DNA of 60,803 nt from CAVYYW01 sp963772845. Lineage in GTDB: Bacteria > Bacillota > Bacilli > Bacillales > Sporolactobacillaceae. The notes under the pieces were generated by a model that did not search any database, was not told the DNA's origin, and worked only from the letters and a program-made list of their open reading frames with translations. Location: positions 1 through 60,803 of the forward strand of contig CAVYYW010000018.1 of assembly GCA_963772845.1 (NCBI GenBank), in the 5' to 3' direction. The position numbers and the translations under genes are program-made. Positions 9,016 to 19,106 of this stretch are shown here, in pieces; the first letter of the stretch is position 1; each line of letters starts with the position of its first letter.

Positions 9016-9339
9016 ATGTATAATGAGAATACCATTTTTATTATTGGTGATGCCAAGGCATCGCAGAATAATCCGATTACGAAGAAATTCAGCCAGTTTT
9101 TCCTGGCGATGGTGATCGATCCGGCTGATGGCACGATTATAGATGTCGAATGTTCAGCAACGGTTAATTTGACCATCCGGTTTGTCCAATCGCTTTTTGT
9201 TGGCAGGCATATGGATGACCCGTTGATTGTAGAATCTATTAACCGCCGCTATTTCGGTTCATCACAGAAAGCGCTTGTTGTCGCTTTTCATGATGCTAAA
9301 CTTAAATATTTGCAAGCTATTACTGCTTTGTCTAAATAA
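9016..9339 (+). CDS. DUF3870 domain protein
   Basis: 107 residues from the ATG at 9016, which follows AAAGGAATCT; an in-frame upstream start lacks a ribosome site. The sequence (TIFIIGDAKASQNNPIT, ECSATVNLT, SLFVGRHM, RRYFGSSQKALVVAFHDA) is characteristic of DUF3870, a small soluble family of unknown function. The next gene encodes a DUF819 transporter, so a link to uptake or use of the same compound is possible. A hairpin terminator separates the two. Confidence 0.75.
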   Translation: MYNENTIFIIGDAKASQNNPITKKFSQFFLAMVIDPADGTIIDVECSATVNLTIRFVQSLFVGRHMDDPLIVESINRRYFGSSQKALVVAFHDAKLKYLQAITALSK

Positions 9340-9347
9340 ACCTAGGC

Positions 9348-9385
9348 AAAATCCAGTCTAACGTCTTTCGTTGGGCTGGATTTTT
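9348..9385 (+). terminator. Hairpin terminator/attenuator between DUF3870 and DUF819 genes
   Basis: AAAATCCAG...CTGGATTTTT stem with T tract, ending about 25 bp before the TTG start of the transporter gene; it could be partial and let read-through occur. Confidence 0.65.
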
Positions 9386-9408
9386 CTATTTCAAGGAGGA
9401 AATTAACG

Positions 9409-10575
9409 TTGATTACAGATGGTTTTATGTATCTTAGTGTGCTGGTTGCTTTTGCAGGATTGATGGTAGCTTTTGAAAGTAAGTTTGGTGGGAATCGTTT
9501 TTTTAAATTTATACCGGGCATTGTGCTTATTTATATCGGTGCAGCCATTATGCAGACATGCGGGTTATTCGCCGATAATGAATCAAATACAGCGATTTAT
9601 ACCAGTGTCAAAGGGGCGCTGCTGCCGGCTCTGTTAGTGATTATGCTGTTGAAGTGTGATATCCGCAGCATAATTAAGCTCGGCCCCAGAATGCTTGGCG
9701 GTTATCTCGTCGCTGTAGTCAGTATTATGCTGGGCTTTGTGATTGTCTATGCGGTCTTGCATCACTTTTATATTAAGGATACATGGCGGGCTTTTGGCGC
9801 ACTAGGCGGCAGCTGGACAGGCGGTTCAGCCAACATGGTGGCTCTGCAAGGGGTGCTCAAGGTTCCGGAAAATATTTTTGGCTACACGTTGATGATGGAT
9901 ACCATCAATTATGCCGTCTGGGTCATGTTTATGTTCTGGCTTGTCCCTTTTGCGGGTTCATTTAACCGTTGGACGAAGGCAGATACCGGGTTTCTTAATC
10001 AAGAAGGATTTAAAGAGACCGCTGCGGCAGCTGACGTTGAGTCAAGGCCGCAATTCCAGCAGTTACTCTATTTGCTAGGCATTGGATTGCTCGTGTCTGC
10101 TCTTGCATCGTTTGCAGGTGCTCATCTTCCTGAAGCCGGTGTCGTTATCAATGCAACGAGCTGGACCATAATGATTGCTTCTGTCGTCGGCTTGATACTC
10201 GCTCAAACGCCGGTTGCTAAAATCGCAGGAGCATTGGATGTTTCGAATGTGATGCTTTATATCATTGTCGCCTTGATTGCGTCCCACTCCGATTTTTCAA
10301 ATATCGGACAGGCGCCGATTTATCTTGTATCAGGTTTTCTGATTATGTTTATCCATTTAGCAATAATGCTCGTCCTAGCGAAGGTCTTTAAATATGATCT
10401 ATTCACATTAGGTGTCGCGAGTCTCGCTAACATTGGCGGTATGGCGTCTGCACCCATGCTTGCTGCCGCTTACGGACGTGCGCTTATTCCGATTGGTGTC
10501 ATTATGGCGTTAATGGGCTCCTTCCTTGGTACTTATTTCGGTTTAATTATCGCCAAGATCCTAAGTGTTTTATAA
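9409..10575 (+). CDS. DUF819 family membrane transporter (YjcL-like)
   Basis: 388 residues, TTG start after AAGGAGG. About ten hydrophobic helices and the glycine-rich segment GALGGSWTGGSANMVAL mark the DUF819 family, polytopic proteins thought to be transporters. It lies 45 bp upstream of a dipeptide epimerase and a peptidoglycan-peptide endopeptidase, so import of murein dipeptides or their products is a reasonable inference. No frame disruption. Confidence 0.8.
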   Translation: MITDGFMYLSVLVAFAGLMVAFESKFGGNRFFKFIPGIVLIYIGAAIMQTCGLFADNESNTAIYTSVKGALLPALLVIMLLKCDIRSIIKLGPRMLGGYLVAVVSIMLGFVIVYAVLHHFYIKDTWRAFGALGGSWTGGSANMVALQGVLKVPENIFGYTLMMDTINYAVWVMFMFWLVPFAGSFNRWTKADTGFLNQEGFKETAAAADVESRPQFQQLLYLLGIGLLVSALASFAGAHLPEAGVVINATSWTIMIASVVGLILAQTPVAKIAGALDVSNVMLYIIVALIASHSDFSNIGQAPIYLVSGFLIMFIHLAIMLVLAKVFKYDLFTLGVASLANIGGMASAPMLAAAYGRALIPIGVIMALMGSFLGTYFGLIIAKILSVL

Positions 10576-10620
10576 ATTCAGCAGGATAAGAAAGTAATGA
10601 ACAGGAAGGAAGCGTTATGT

Positions 10621-11769
10621 ATGAAAATCAAGGATTTGCAGGTTACTTATAGAAAAATACCGCTGAAAACGCCGTTTAAGACAGCTCTTAGAACAGCGGT
10701 AGACATTGAGAGCATCGAGGTGGAGCTCGTTCTAGAGAATGGAATGATCGGAAGAGGTGCCGCTGCACCAACGTTAGCCATTACTGGAGATTCCGCTGAA
10801 GGGATCGAAGCGGCTTTAAAAGGCCCGATTAAAGATGCCCTTGTTAATGCGGATCTTTACCAGTTCCAAACGGCTTTGAAAAAGATTCAGACCAGCTGTG
10901 TAGGGAATCCGGGGGCAAAAGCAGCGGCAGACATGGCGTGCCATGATGCTTACAGTAAAATGCTTAATATTCCGTTATATTCCTTGCTGGGGGGAGAAAA
11001 GCCTCTTAAAACGTCCATGACAGTTGGCGTAGACACGCCGGAAAAAATGGCAGCAGAGGCAGCCAGGAAGGCAGAATCAGGATTTAATCATTTGAAAATT
11101 AAAGTCGGTAAAACGCCCGAACAGGATATTGAACGCATTGCAGCGATCCGTAAAGCTATTCCTGAAACGGTTAAAATCCGTCTTGACGCAAATCAAGGCT
11201 GGACGCCCAAAATGGCGGTTCAGCTCATTAACGAAATGGAACACCGTCATTATGGCATTGAATTCGTGGAGCAGCCTGTTGCAGCCAATGACTTTGAAGG
11301 GTTGAAATTTGTGACTCAACACGTTGGCATTCCAATTATGGCAGACGAAAGTCTTTTTTCAGCAAAAGATGCATTAAAGCTCGTATCCGGACGCTATATC
11401 GATCTCTTGAATATTAAATTGATGAAAAGCGGAGGCATTGCTAACGCATGGAAGATTGCCACTATTGCCGAGGCAAATGGCATTGATTGCATGGTAGGCA
11501 GCATGATGGAACCCGAGCTTTCAGCAGCCGCAGCAGCGCATTTTGCGGCCGCCCATCCCAATGTGTCCTATGTTGACCTGGATGCGCCATTGTGGCTTTC
11601 TGAGGAATTAAATATTCTTGACTATAATGGGGAAAACCTAAACCTCTCAGACAAACCGGGGATAGGTTTTCAGGGGAGTGAAAGGGAAAGTGCCTGTGGG
11701 GAAAGTGCCTGCAGGGAAAGTGCCTGTCACGCCCCGGTTTTTGTCGAAAACCGCCGGAAAACCAAATAA
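10621..11769 (+). CDS. ykfB: L-Ala-D/L-Glu (dipeptide) epimerase with R-encoded C-terminal tail
   Basis: Enolase-superfamily enzyme that epimerises the glutamate of L-Ala-D-Glu released from peptidoglycan. Catalytic lysine in HLKIKVGK; metal ligands in IRLDANQGW, EFVEQPV and IMADESLF; opposite lysine in LLNIKLMKSGG. ATG 10621 is preferred because AGGAAGGA lies 10 bp upstream. The family body ends near NLSDKPGIGFQ. The last about 31 residues are encoded by repeat R3 and contain ESACGESACRESACHAPVFVE, then NRRKTK before the stop, so the native stop has been displaced. The neighbours (transporter, NlpC/P60) support murein-peptide recycling. The gene symbol is by analogy with B. subtilis. Confidence 0.85.
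   Translation: MKIKDLQVTYRKIPLKTPFKTALRTAVDIESIEVELVLENGMIGRGAAAPTLAITGDSAEGIEAALKGPIKDALVNADLYQFQTALKKIQTSCVGNPGAKAAADMACHDAYSKMLNIPLYSLLGGEKPLKTSMTVGVDTPEKMAAEAARKAESGFNHLKIKVGKTPEQDIERIAAIRKAIPETVKIRLDANQGWTPKMAVQLINEMEHRHYGIEFVEQPVAANDFEGLKFVTQHVGIPIMADESLFSAKDALKLVSGRYIDLLNIKLMKSGGIANAWKIATIAEANGIDCMVGSMMEPELSAAAAAHFAAAHPNVSYVDLDAPLWLSEELNILDYNGENLNLSDKPGIGFQGSERESACGESACRESACHAPVFVENRRKTK
11684..11748 (+). repeat. R repeat copy R3, inside the epimerase reading frame
   Basis: Two truncated GGGAAAGTGCCTG units precede the full core (11720-11748). The array is read in frame as ESAC repeats and then HAPVFVE, extending the epimerase. Confidence 0.95.
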
Positions 11770-11841
11770 ACGTCTACAGCAACCGTAAGTGATTATTAAG
11801 AAGACTATATAAAGAGAAATAAATTTGAGGAGGAATTCAAA

Positions 11842-12858
11842 ATGAAACGTTTGTTATTAATTGTCACTGTTGCTTTGTTTGCTGCAATTGTCACGGTATC
11901 GCCAGCTGCTGCGAAGGGGAGAGGCCATAAAGGAGCTGGGAACACAGCCTATATTGATGTTTCGGCAGCAACACTTTGGACGGCACCAGACATTCTGCGG
12001 CCCGTCGATGCCCCTTCCGCAACAAATCCGGTCGATATTTGGAAATGGAAAAATGATATGACGTACGATCAGCAGGTGCAATTATCCGGTGACGGTATGC
12101 TGGAAACGCAAGGCTTGTATGGTAATAAGGTAACGATCCTTGAACGAGACGGCGATTGGGTTAAAGTAGCCGTAGCCGGGCAGTTAACTCCTCGCAATGC
12201 GTTAGGATACCCGGGCTGGATGCCAGCCAGTCAGCTGAAATACAATAAAAAGTATGCTAAAAAAGAAAATAAGCCGTTTGTTTTAGTAACGGCACCAACC
12301 ACCTTTCTGTACCATGCACCTTCTTTTAAACGAAAAGGCATTGAAATCAGCTACAACACACGCCTTCCATATGAAGGGCAAACAAAGAGAGCTTATAAAG
12401 TGTTAAAGCCTGATGGCAAGACTGCATGGATTCAAAAGCAAGATGGTCATGTATACCGTTCTCAAAACGCGATCCCGACACCAACGGGGAAAGAGCTGGT
12501 CGATGCCGGAAAGCAATTCCTTGGGCTTCACTATCTGTGGGCAGGAATGAGCGGATTCGGTTTTGACTGTTCAGGATTTACTTTTACACTATACCAGGCG
12601 CATGGTGTCACCATCCCGCGTGATTCCAGTGTCCAAGCCAAAAATGGTAAGGCAGTTCCGCTCGATAAACTGCAACCGGGTGATTTACTCTTCTTTGCGC
12701 ATGATAATGGCAAAGGAAGCGTCCACCACGTCGCCATGTACGCTGGAAATGGCATGATGATTCACTCGCCAAACTCAAAGAAAAATGTTGAAATCATCCC
12801 AGTAAACACGAAAGGATATATCGAAGAATTAGCAGGCGCAAGACGGTATTTGCCGTAG
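11842..12858 (+). CDS. ykfC: Secreted NlpC/P60 endopeptidase (YkfC-like)
   Basis: 338 residues; ribosome site GAGGAGG. A signal peptide (MKRLLLIVTVALFAAIVTVSPAAA) is followed by two SH3-like segments (about 35-125 and 145-210) and a C-terminal NlpC/P60 cysteine peptidase domain with FDCSGFTFTLYQ (Cys), SVHHVAMY (His) and HSPNS. YkfC-type enzymes cleave gamma-D-Glu-diamino-acid bonds of cell-wall peptides and yield L-Ala-D-Glu for the epimerase encoded just upstream. Export suggests action at the wall. R4 with a terminator begins 8 bp after the stop. Confidence 0.88.
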   Translation: MKRLLLIVTVALFAAIVTVSPAAAKGRGHKGAGNTAYIDVSAATLWTAPDILRPVDAPSATNPVDIWKWKNDMTYDQQVQLSGDGMLETQGLYGNKVTILERDGDWVKVAVAGQLTPRNALGYPGWMPASQLKYNKKYAKKENKPFVLVTAPTTFLYHAPSFKRKGIEISYNTRLPYEGQTKRAYKVLKPDGKTAWIQKQDGHVYRSQNAIPTPTGKELVDAGKQFLGLHYLWAGMSGFGFDCSGFTFTLYQAHGVTIPRDSSVQAKNGKAVPLDKLQPGDLLFFAHDNGKGSVHHVAMYAGNGMMIHSPNSKKNVEIIPVNTKGYIEELAGARRYLP

Positions 12859-12866
12859 GGAAGGAA

Positions 12867-12923
12867 GGGAAAGTGCCTAGTGCCTGGGGGAAAGTGCCTG
12901 TCACGCCCCGGTTTTTGTCGAAT
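12867..12923 (+). repeat. R repeat copy R4
   Basis: Stuttered left end (AAGTGCCTAGTGCCTGGGGGAA) then core GTGCCTGTCACGCCCC...TTGTCGAAT. It lies 8 bp after the endopeptidase stop, in gene orientation, with the R1/R2-type tail and terminator. Confidence 0.93.
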
Positions 12924-12952
12924 AGCGTATTCGAAGAAGCAGGAAAAGAAGA

Positions 12953-12995
12953 AAACCCAGCCAGCCGGTTAAGCGCCGTCTGGCTGGGTTTTTAA
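12953..12995 (+). terminator. Terminator carried with R4
   Basis: AAACCCAGCCAG...CTGGCTGGGTTTTT hairpin, a diverged relative of the R1 and R2 hairpins; it ends the epimerase-endopeptidase transcript. Confidence 0.8.
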
Positions 12996-13019
12996 TGGTC
13001 TGAGACAAATTACTTTACT

Positions 13020-15042
13020 TTACGTTATTGTATCGTTTTCTTCAGCCATCATCATTTCCATAACTTCCTCCACAATCCGATCAACGGTGAAACCATGTCT
13101 TTTCACAAGGTCATTTCCATTGCCGGATGCACCGAATGAATCCACGCCGAGCACTTTTCCTTCTAAGCCCACATATTTGTACCATCCATAGGATGCGCCC
13201 ATCTCAACGGCGATCCGCTTTTTAATATGGGGAGGAAAAATAGTCTCTTTATAGTCTTTCGATTGTTTTTCAAAGAGATCCCATGATGGCATGCTGACGA
13301 CCGAAGCGTCTACATTCTTTTCTAATAAACGTTCCTGAGCTTCTACTAAGAGATGCACTTCTGATCCTGTGCCTATTAGTAAGATTTCCGTTTCATTTTT
13401 TGATGGCGAAAGAATGTAAGCGCCTTTTAGGCAGGTGCCTGTCACGCCCCGGTTTTTGTCGAGAACCGGAAGCCCTTGCCGGGATAATACCAGGACGGTT
13501 GGTTGATCATTTTGTTTTAACGCAATCTTCCATGCGCTTACCGTTTCATTGGCGTCAGCAGGACGGATCACGGTCAGACCAGGCATGGCTCTAAAGGATG
13601 CGAGCTGTTCCACTGGCTGGTGTGTCGGTCCGTCTTCTCCCACCGCAAGGCTGTCGTGGGTGAAGATATAAGTTACTGGGAGCCCCATTAATGCTGAAAG
13701 ACGCAAAGCCGGCTTTAGGTAATCAGAAAAAACGAAGTAGGTACTGGCGAAAGGCCGGATGCCGCCGTGAAGGGCAAGACCGTTGGAGATCGCTGCCATC
13801 GCGAATTCTCGTACTCCGAATTTGACATTCCGTCCACCGTATTGACCTTCTTTAAAATCTGTATATCCTTTTATAAAGGTTTTGGTCGAAGAAGAAAGGT
13901 CTGCGGCTCCTCCAAACAGTTCAGGAACGTGACCAGCGATCGCATTTAATACATCATGTGAGGCGGTTCTTGTCGCTATTTTTTGATCCTCGGGTTCATA
14001 AACAGGGAGGTCATCTTCCCATTCAACAGGAAGTTCTGCATTCATCACTCTTTCAAGGTCTTTTGCCTGCTGTGGATAAGACACTTTGTACCGGTTAAAC
14101 AAGTCCTGCCAGGCTTCTTCTTTTTTCCTGGCTTCCTCTAGCGCGGTATAAAAATGGTCATAGACGCCTTCCGGAACGGTGAAAGCTTCTTTATAGTCCC
14201 ATTTATAAAAGGCTTTTGCCCCTGTGACTTCTTCTTCACCAAGAGGTGAACCGTGGGCAATGCTTTTGCCGGCTTTGCTTGGTGCACCATAAGCAAGCTG
14301 TGTTTTCACTTCGATCAGTGTGGGGCGGTGTGCGGTCTTTTTTAGCTGCTTCTAAAGCTTTCGTTATTTCCTTGACGTCGGTCCCATTTTCTACAGTAAG
14401 AACCTGCCAGCCGTAAGCCTTGAAGCGGTCGCCTACCTTTTCAGTAAAGGACTGGTCAGTTCCGCCGTCCAGTGATGTGTTGTTGGAATCGTACATGAGA
14501 ATATAACGGCCTAATTTCAAATGACCTGCCAGGGAAGCGGCTTCAGAAGAGACCCCCTCCATGAGGTCCCCATCACCACAGATGCAATACGTATAGTGAT
14601 CCATGATTGGGAAATCGTCACGATTATAAGTGGCGGCCAGATGCCGTTCAGCCACGGCCATCCCGATGCTCATCGCAATGCCTTGCCCCAGAGGACCGGT
14701 TGTTGCTTCGACACCAGGGGTATGTTTATACTCCGGATGTCCGGGCGTTAAACTGTCCAGCTGGCGGAAGGACTTTAAATCATCGAGTGATAGACCAAAT
14801 CCGGATAAATGCAGCAAGCTATATAAAAGCATCGAACCATGGCCAGAAGATAAGACAAAGCGGTCCCGGTTGATCCAATTTGGATTTTCCGGATTGATGG
14901 TCAAAAATTTCGTCCATAGTGCGTAAGCCATTGGGGCAGCACCCATCGGCATACCAGGGTGTCCTGATTGTGCTTTCTCTACGCTGTCAATAGCCAGGGT
15001 TCTGATTGTATTGATCGAAAGCTGCTCCAGTGATTGTTTCAT
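13020..15042 (-). pseudogene. tkt: Transketolase, single frameshift, R-encoded linker
   Basis: Thiamine-diphosphate enzyme of the pentose phosphate pathway. Start ATG 15042 after GGAGGGGATC. The N-terminal part has SGHPGMPMG and the ThDP-binding GDGDLMEG; the middle pyrimidine domain has FGVREFAMAAISNG; the C-terminal domain has EMGASYGWYKYVG. One extra base near 14320 splits the frame between KKDRT and KTQLAYGAPSKAG; the rest is intact, so a sequencing error is likely. Between RQGLPVLD and KGAYILSP, where other transketolases have a variable linker of about ten residues, the codons come from repeat R5 (KNRGVTGT). The gene follows the PTS IIC gene and may process pentose phosphates from that uptake system. 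Confidence 0.88.
13434..13463 (+). repeat. R repeat copy R5, inside transketolase
   Basis: Full core GTGCCTGTCACGCCCC...TTTTTGTCG, antisense to the gene, with no stutter. Read on the minus strand it encodes DKNRGVTGT in frame. Confidence 0.95.
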
Positions 15043-15077
15043 GCGGATCCCCTCCAATAACAGGTCATCTTTTTCTA

Positions 15078-16454
15078 TCAAGCACTGATATTTTGATTAT
15101 CTGAATCTTTCTTATTCGTACGGACAGAAACAATGCTTGCAAGTGCAACGAAAATCCCACAGACAATAAGGGTGCCGACGTAAAAACCAGCTACGCCCAT
15201 CTTCGCCATTGAACCGGACAGAATGCCGACCCATCCGAAATCGCTGTCTCCGAATGTCGTATTCGAAAGGCCAAGTGATCCGAGGAATGAGAGAAGGAGA
15301 GCCGGGATGATGGTAATCAGGAATCCGTTGATTAAAGATCCAATGACTGCGCCACGGCGGCCGCCTGTTGCATTTCCGAATACTCCGGCTGTCCCGCCGT
15401 CAAAGAAATGAGGCACCATGCCAGGAATAATAAGAGCTAAGCCGATCGGTCCCATCAGGAACATGCTGATAATGCCGCCAATTAAACTGGAAATGAAGCC
15501 AACGAGCACGGCTGTTGGAGCAAAGGTAAAGGTCGTTGGACAGTCAAGCGCCGGAATCGCATTTGGCACAATTTTGTTCGCAATACCTTGGAAAGCTGGA
15601 ACCAGTTCAGAGAGAATCATTCTTACACCATAGAGGATGACAGCCACGCCTGCGCCAAATGTAATCGCTTGCATTATTGCGTACATAATAAAGTTGCTGC
15701 CGTTTGTGTATTGCTTTAAGGCATCAGGTCCTGCTGCAATCGCTAAAATGAGATACAGAACAATCATGGTTAACGTTGTCATGACAAGCGAATCACGCAG
15801 AAATCCAAGGTTTTTAGGGACTTTGATTTCTTCGGTTGTTTTGCTGCCTTTACCGACCGCTTTACCCACAAGGGAGGAAATAATATAACCCAGTGAATTA
15901 AAGTGACCTAGAGCGAAAGGGGCATTGTTTGTTACTTTTTTCATAAAAGGATGAACCAAGGCTGGCATCATGGTGCCGACAGTACCTAAGAAAATTCCGC
16001 CTAGAATCGCCTGATTGAATCCAGTAATTCCTGCACTTCCTAATACCACGGCTAGTACGGTGGCCATGAAAAAGAGGTGATGCCCGGTAAGAAAGATAAA
16101 TTTTGCAGGTGTGAGACGAGCAAGAATAATATTGACGAGAAATCCTAAGACCATAATAATAGCTGTTTGTGTACCAAAGCTTTTTTGAGCAATAGCGACA
16201 ATCGCTTCATTGGTCGGTACAACACCATGAAGGTGAAAGCCGGCCTGGACCATCGTGCCGAGGGGAGCGAGGGCACCAACAATAATGCCGGCACCGCCGC
16301 CCAAAATTAAGAAACCGATGATTGTTTTTAAAGTTCCTGTTACGGTTTCCCCGATTGGTTTTTTCAAAGCAACCAGTCCAATTAGGGCCATAAGACCAAC
16401 CAAGAGTGAAGCCTGGCTTAATATTTCATTAACGATGAAATGTAAAACGACCAT
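15078..16454 (-). CDS. PTS ascorbate-type transporter subunit IIC (UlaA/SgaT family)
   Basis: 458 residues, many membrane helices, GGGGGAA ribosome site. Segments such as GHHLFFMATVLAVV, FFDGGTAGVFGNATGGRRGAVIGS and LDCPTTFTFAPTAVLVGF are typical of the UlaA/SgaT group, which carries L-ascorbate or related sugars coupled to phosphorylation. The IIB gene lies 3 bp upstream, and a transketolase follows instead of the usual ascorbate catabolic enzymes, so the sugar could be a pentose or pentitol-like compound. Confidence 0.88.
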   Translation of the reverse strand: MVVLHFIVNEILSQASLLVGLMALIGLVALKKPIGETVTGTLKTIIGFLILGGGAGIIVGALAPLGTMVQAGFHLHGVVPTNEAIVAIAQKSFGTQTAIIMVLGFLVNIILARLTPAKFIFLTGHHLFFMATVLAVVLGSAGITGFNQAILGGIFLGTVGTMMPALVHPFMKKVTNNAPFALGHFNSLGYIISSLVGKAVGKGSKTTEEIKVPKNLGFLRDSLVMTTLTMIVLYLILAIAAGPDALKQYTNGSNFIMYAIMQAITFGAGVAVILYGVRMILSELVPAFQGIANKIVPNAIPALDCPTTFTFAPTAVLVGFISSLIGGIISMFLMGPIGLALIIPGMVPHFFDGGTAGVFGNATGGRRGAVIGSLINGFLITIIPALLLSFLGSLGLSNTTFGDSDFGWVGILSGSMAKMGVAGFYVGTLIVCGIFVALASIVSVRTNKKDSDNQNISA

Positions 16455-16457
16455 GTG

Positions 16458-16736
16458 TTATTCCCCCTTGTTTTGTAAAACTGGAATAAGTTTTTCTTTC
16501 ATTTCACCTTTATCCACGTAATTTTTTACTGTGATGATGGGGATTTTCATATCGTCCAAAAGACCAGAAAATTCATCAGAGGTCACGATCACATCAGCAA
16601 CTTCAGACTTGGCTGAACTGATATCTGACGTGGCAACGGTTGCCTGAATCCCTTCTTCCTTTAGCACCCCTTCAATCGTCATTCTGAGTACCATGCTGCT
16701 TCCAAATCCCATACCGCATACTGCTAAAATTTTCAT
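16458..16736 (-). CDS. PTS subunit IIB, ascorbate/lactose-type
   Basis: 92 residues. The phosphorylatable cysteine lies in the N-terminal loop KILAVCGMGFGSSMVLR, followed by an alternating beta-alpha fold. Ribosome site AGGAGAG. It accepts phosphate from the EIIA domain, which here seems to be fused to the regulator ending 1 bp upstream, and passes it to the sugar bound by IIC. Confidence 0.9.
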   Translation of the reverse strand: MKILAVCGMGFGSSMVLRMTIEGVLKEEGIQATVATSDISSAKSEVADVIVTSDEFSGLLDDMKIPIITVKNYVDKGEMKEKLIPVLQNKGE

Positions 16737-16737
16737 A

Positions 16738-18925
16738 TTAATTCTCTCCTTTTCCAGTTGGTTGATGTTGTTCTTTCACATTTCCTGCAATCAAATCAGC
16801 GATTTCTTCCGGGGTGCCAGCGTTCAAACCTTCTCAATTTTTTCAGTATCAGAAAGAAAGGTCGTCAATTGAGAAAGGGCTTTAATATGCGCTTCACTAT
16901 CTACGGCGGCTAAAACAATCACCATTTGCACGTGATGCTTTTCCTGTGGTGAAAAGTGAACCGGTTCCTTCAGACAAAGCATGCTCATACCAAGGCGTTT
17001 AACCCCTTTTTCCGGACGGGCATGCGGGATAGCGATATTAGGGACAATGACAATGTATGGACCAGCTCGTTGACATTTTCAATCATTGCTTCAATATATT
17101 CTTGAGTAATACTGGCTTTTTCAAGAAGCGGTTCTGAAGCTGTACGAATGGCTTCCTGCCAATTCTCCGCTTTATCTTGAATTTGAATCATATCTTTAGT
17201 CAGCAGTTCATATAACATGGGCTTCCTTCTTTCTTTTGGAGTGATATTTTCTGGCTGTAAAAGTGCTTTTAAGTCTCTGATCAGTGCATTTTCATCTTTA
17301 ATCTCCGCGTGTTTATGAACAGCATCAGAAGGGAGGACAACAGAGGATCCGTTTTGCCTGCATTTCCATCCAGCGCTTTCATTTTTAATAAGATGGTTCT
17401 CTTATCTTCATTGGTCAGGATCGGATTCACATGAATCACGAGTTTATCATTCGAATTAAGAGGGACCGTTGTGAAAAATAAATCAACATCAAAGTGATTA
17501 TTCTCGTATTCTCTCAGGGACAGAGTGTCTATTATATCCACTGTGGATAAGAGCTGATCCAGCTGTGTCCGCAGCAGCATGGACGTGCCGATGCCTGTGC
17601 CGCAAACAATCATTGCTCGATGACGGACAACCGGTTTGGCACCCTGACGCTTCATCCAGCCTCCAAAATAAGTGGTAATATACGCAATTTCTTCGTCACT
17701 GATGGGTTTATTTAATAAGTTTTCAAGATGCGGCATGACCTTCTTTGTCAGTTGAAAGACATCAGGATATTGAGTTTTTATTTTATCTGTCAAAGGATTT
17801 TCAATGTATGCATCATATTTGATCCGGTAATAGGCTGGCTTCAAATGGACAAACAGAAGATGTTCGAGCTCTTCACGGTTTTCAAAGAAAATACAGGCAT
17901 ACCGCTGGAAGTCCAAGAGCATTTCATGAATCGCCTGCTTTAGAGCGGTCATTTCTTTCGTCGGTTTATACTCTGCGTGAGTGGCGCTTACCCTCGAACC
18001 AAGCAATTGCATCGTCAGAAAGCACACTTCATCCTCATTAAATGCCACACTATGCCACTTTTGCAGCTTTTCAGCCAGCCGTTCTGCTACTTGAAATTCA
18101 GGAGTTAAACGCAACACCGATTTTTCATGCTCATCGATCTGAATAAACTTTCCCTGCTCGATCCGTTTACAGATGATAAAAAGACTCAAACCCAAAACTT
18201 CAACCATCTCATCCGTCAACTCCACATCCAGCTCCTTCTCAGACTCCGAGATAAGATCAGAAAAGGAGGGGGAGAAAAAGAAGGCGTCTGGGGGTGGTGG
18301 GAACGGTGCCTGTTGGAACGGTGCCTGTCACGCCCCGGTTTTTGTCGAATGAAGGCGATGAATTTAGACTCAATTGAATGCGCTTCGATAGTTGGTCCCA
18401 ATTTTGAGTCGCCATTAATTTCGCAAGATAGCTGGAAAGAGCATTCCGCTTATTTTTTTCCAATCCCTCAACATGGTAGCCTTCTGGTTTTATATAAGAA
18501 ATCTTTAGATCGTACCGTTTAAAATCTTGCTTTAGCACATTTAAATCTTTATAAATAGTGATTCTGCTGACATCTGTTTTATCCATTAATTCCTTTAAAT
18601 GAACAGGTTTTCTATTCAGGATAAGATGGGACGCTATGATTGCCAGCCGTTCTTCTTTGATGAAAAAATATTGTTGTTGGTCTAAGTGCTTCACAGATGA
18701 CGGCACTTTTGATTTTGCATGATCCGTTAAATAGAGTCCCTTAGAATAAGATCGCTTTACTGGTTCTAATTCCTGATCAGCAAGCCAAGCATTAATTTTG
18801 TCCAGATCATAATAAATCGTTCTTCTTGATACATTTAATTTCTTCGTTAAATCCTCCACAAAAACATAATCCTGCGCCCGGACCAGCTCTTCTAGGATTA
18901 ATGTGCTCCTCTTATCAAGGGTCAA
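16738..18925 (-). pseudogene. PRD-type PTS regulator with EIIB and EIIA domains, interrupted by R6 and frameshifts
   Basis: One long gene of about 700 residues is readable in pieces. TTG 18925 (after AAAGGAGG) begins an HTH region (EDLTKKLNVSRRTIYYDLDKINAWL) and a second HTH (LKELMDKTDVSRITIYKDLNVL). PRD domains follow, then an EIIB-like domain with VCGTGIGTSMLL and an EIIA domain with the histidine motif IPHARPEKG, ending GKGEN at 16738. Repeat R6 interrupts it at 18300-18350 and shifts the frame. Single-base shifts near 17345, 17065 and 16830 also break it. LicR/MtlR-type proteins activate PTS operons when their domains are phosphorylated. The R6 insertion looks genuinely disruptive; the other shifts may be errors. 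Confidence 0.8.
18300..18350 (+). repeat. R repeat copy R6, inside the PTS regulator
   Basis: One truncated GGAACGGTGCCTGT unit then the full core. It is antisense to the gene; its minus-strand frame gives FDKNRGVTGTVPTGTVP before the frame is lost. Confidence 0.95.
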
Positions 18926-19106
18926 ACTCGTTAACCTCCTTTCACTCAAAAGTGCAAAATGTATATTCATTGAATAATAAAACTTTTTATCTTAATTTAA
19001 TTCTAATACTGAAAAATGCAGAATAGAAGGGGTTCGGAGGTTCACTTATTGTAGGAGAGAATGTGCAAAAAGTTAACACGGGGGAGGGATAGAGATGTGG
19101 AAGTGG

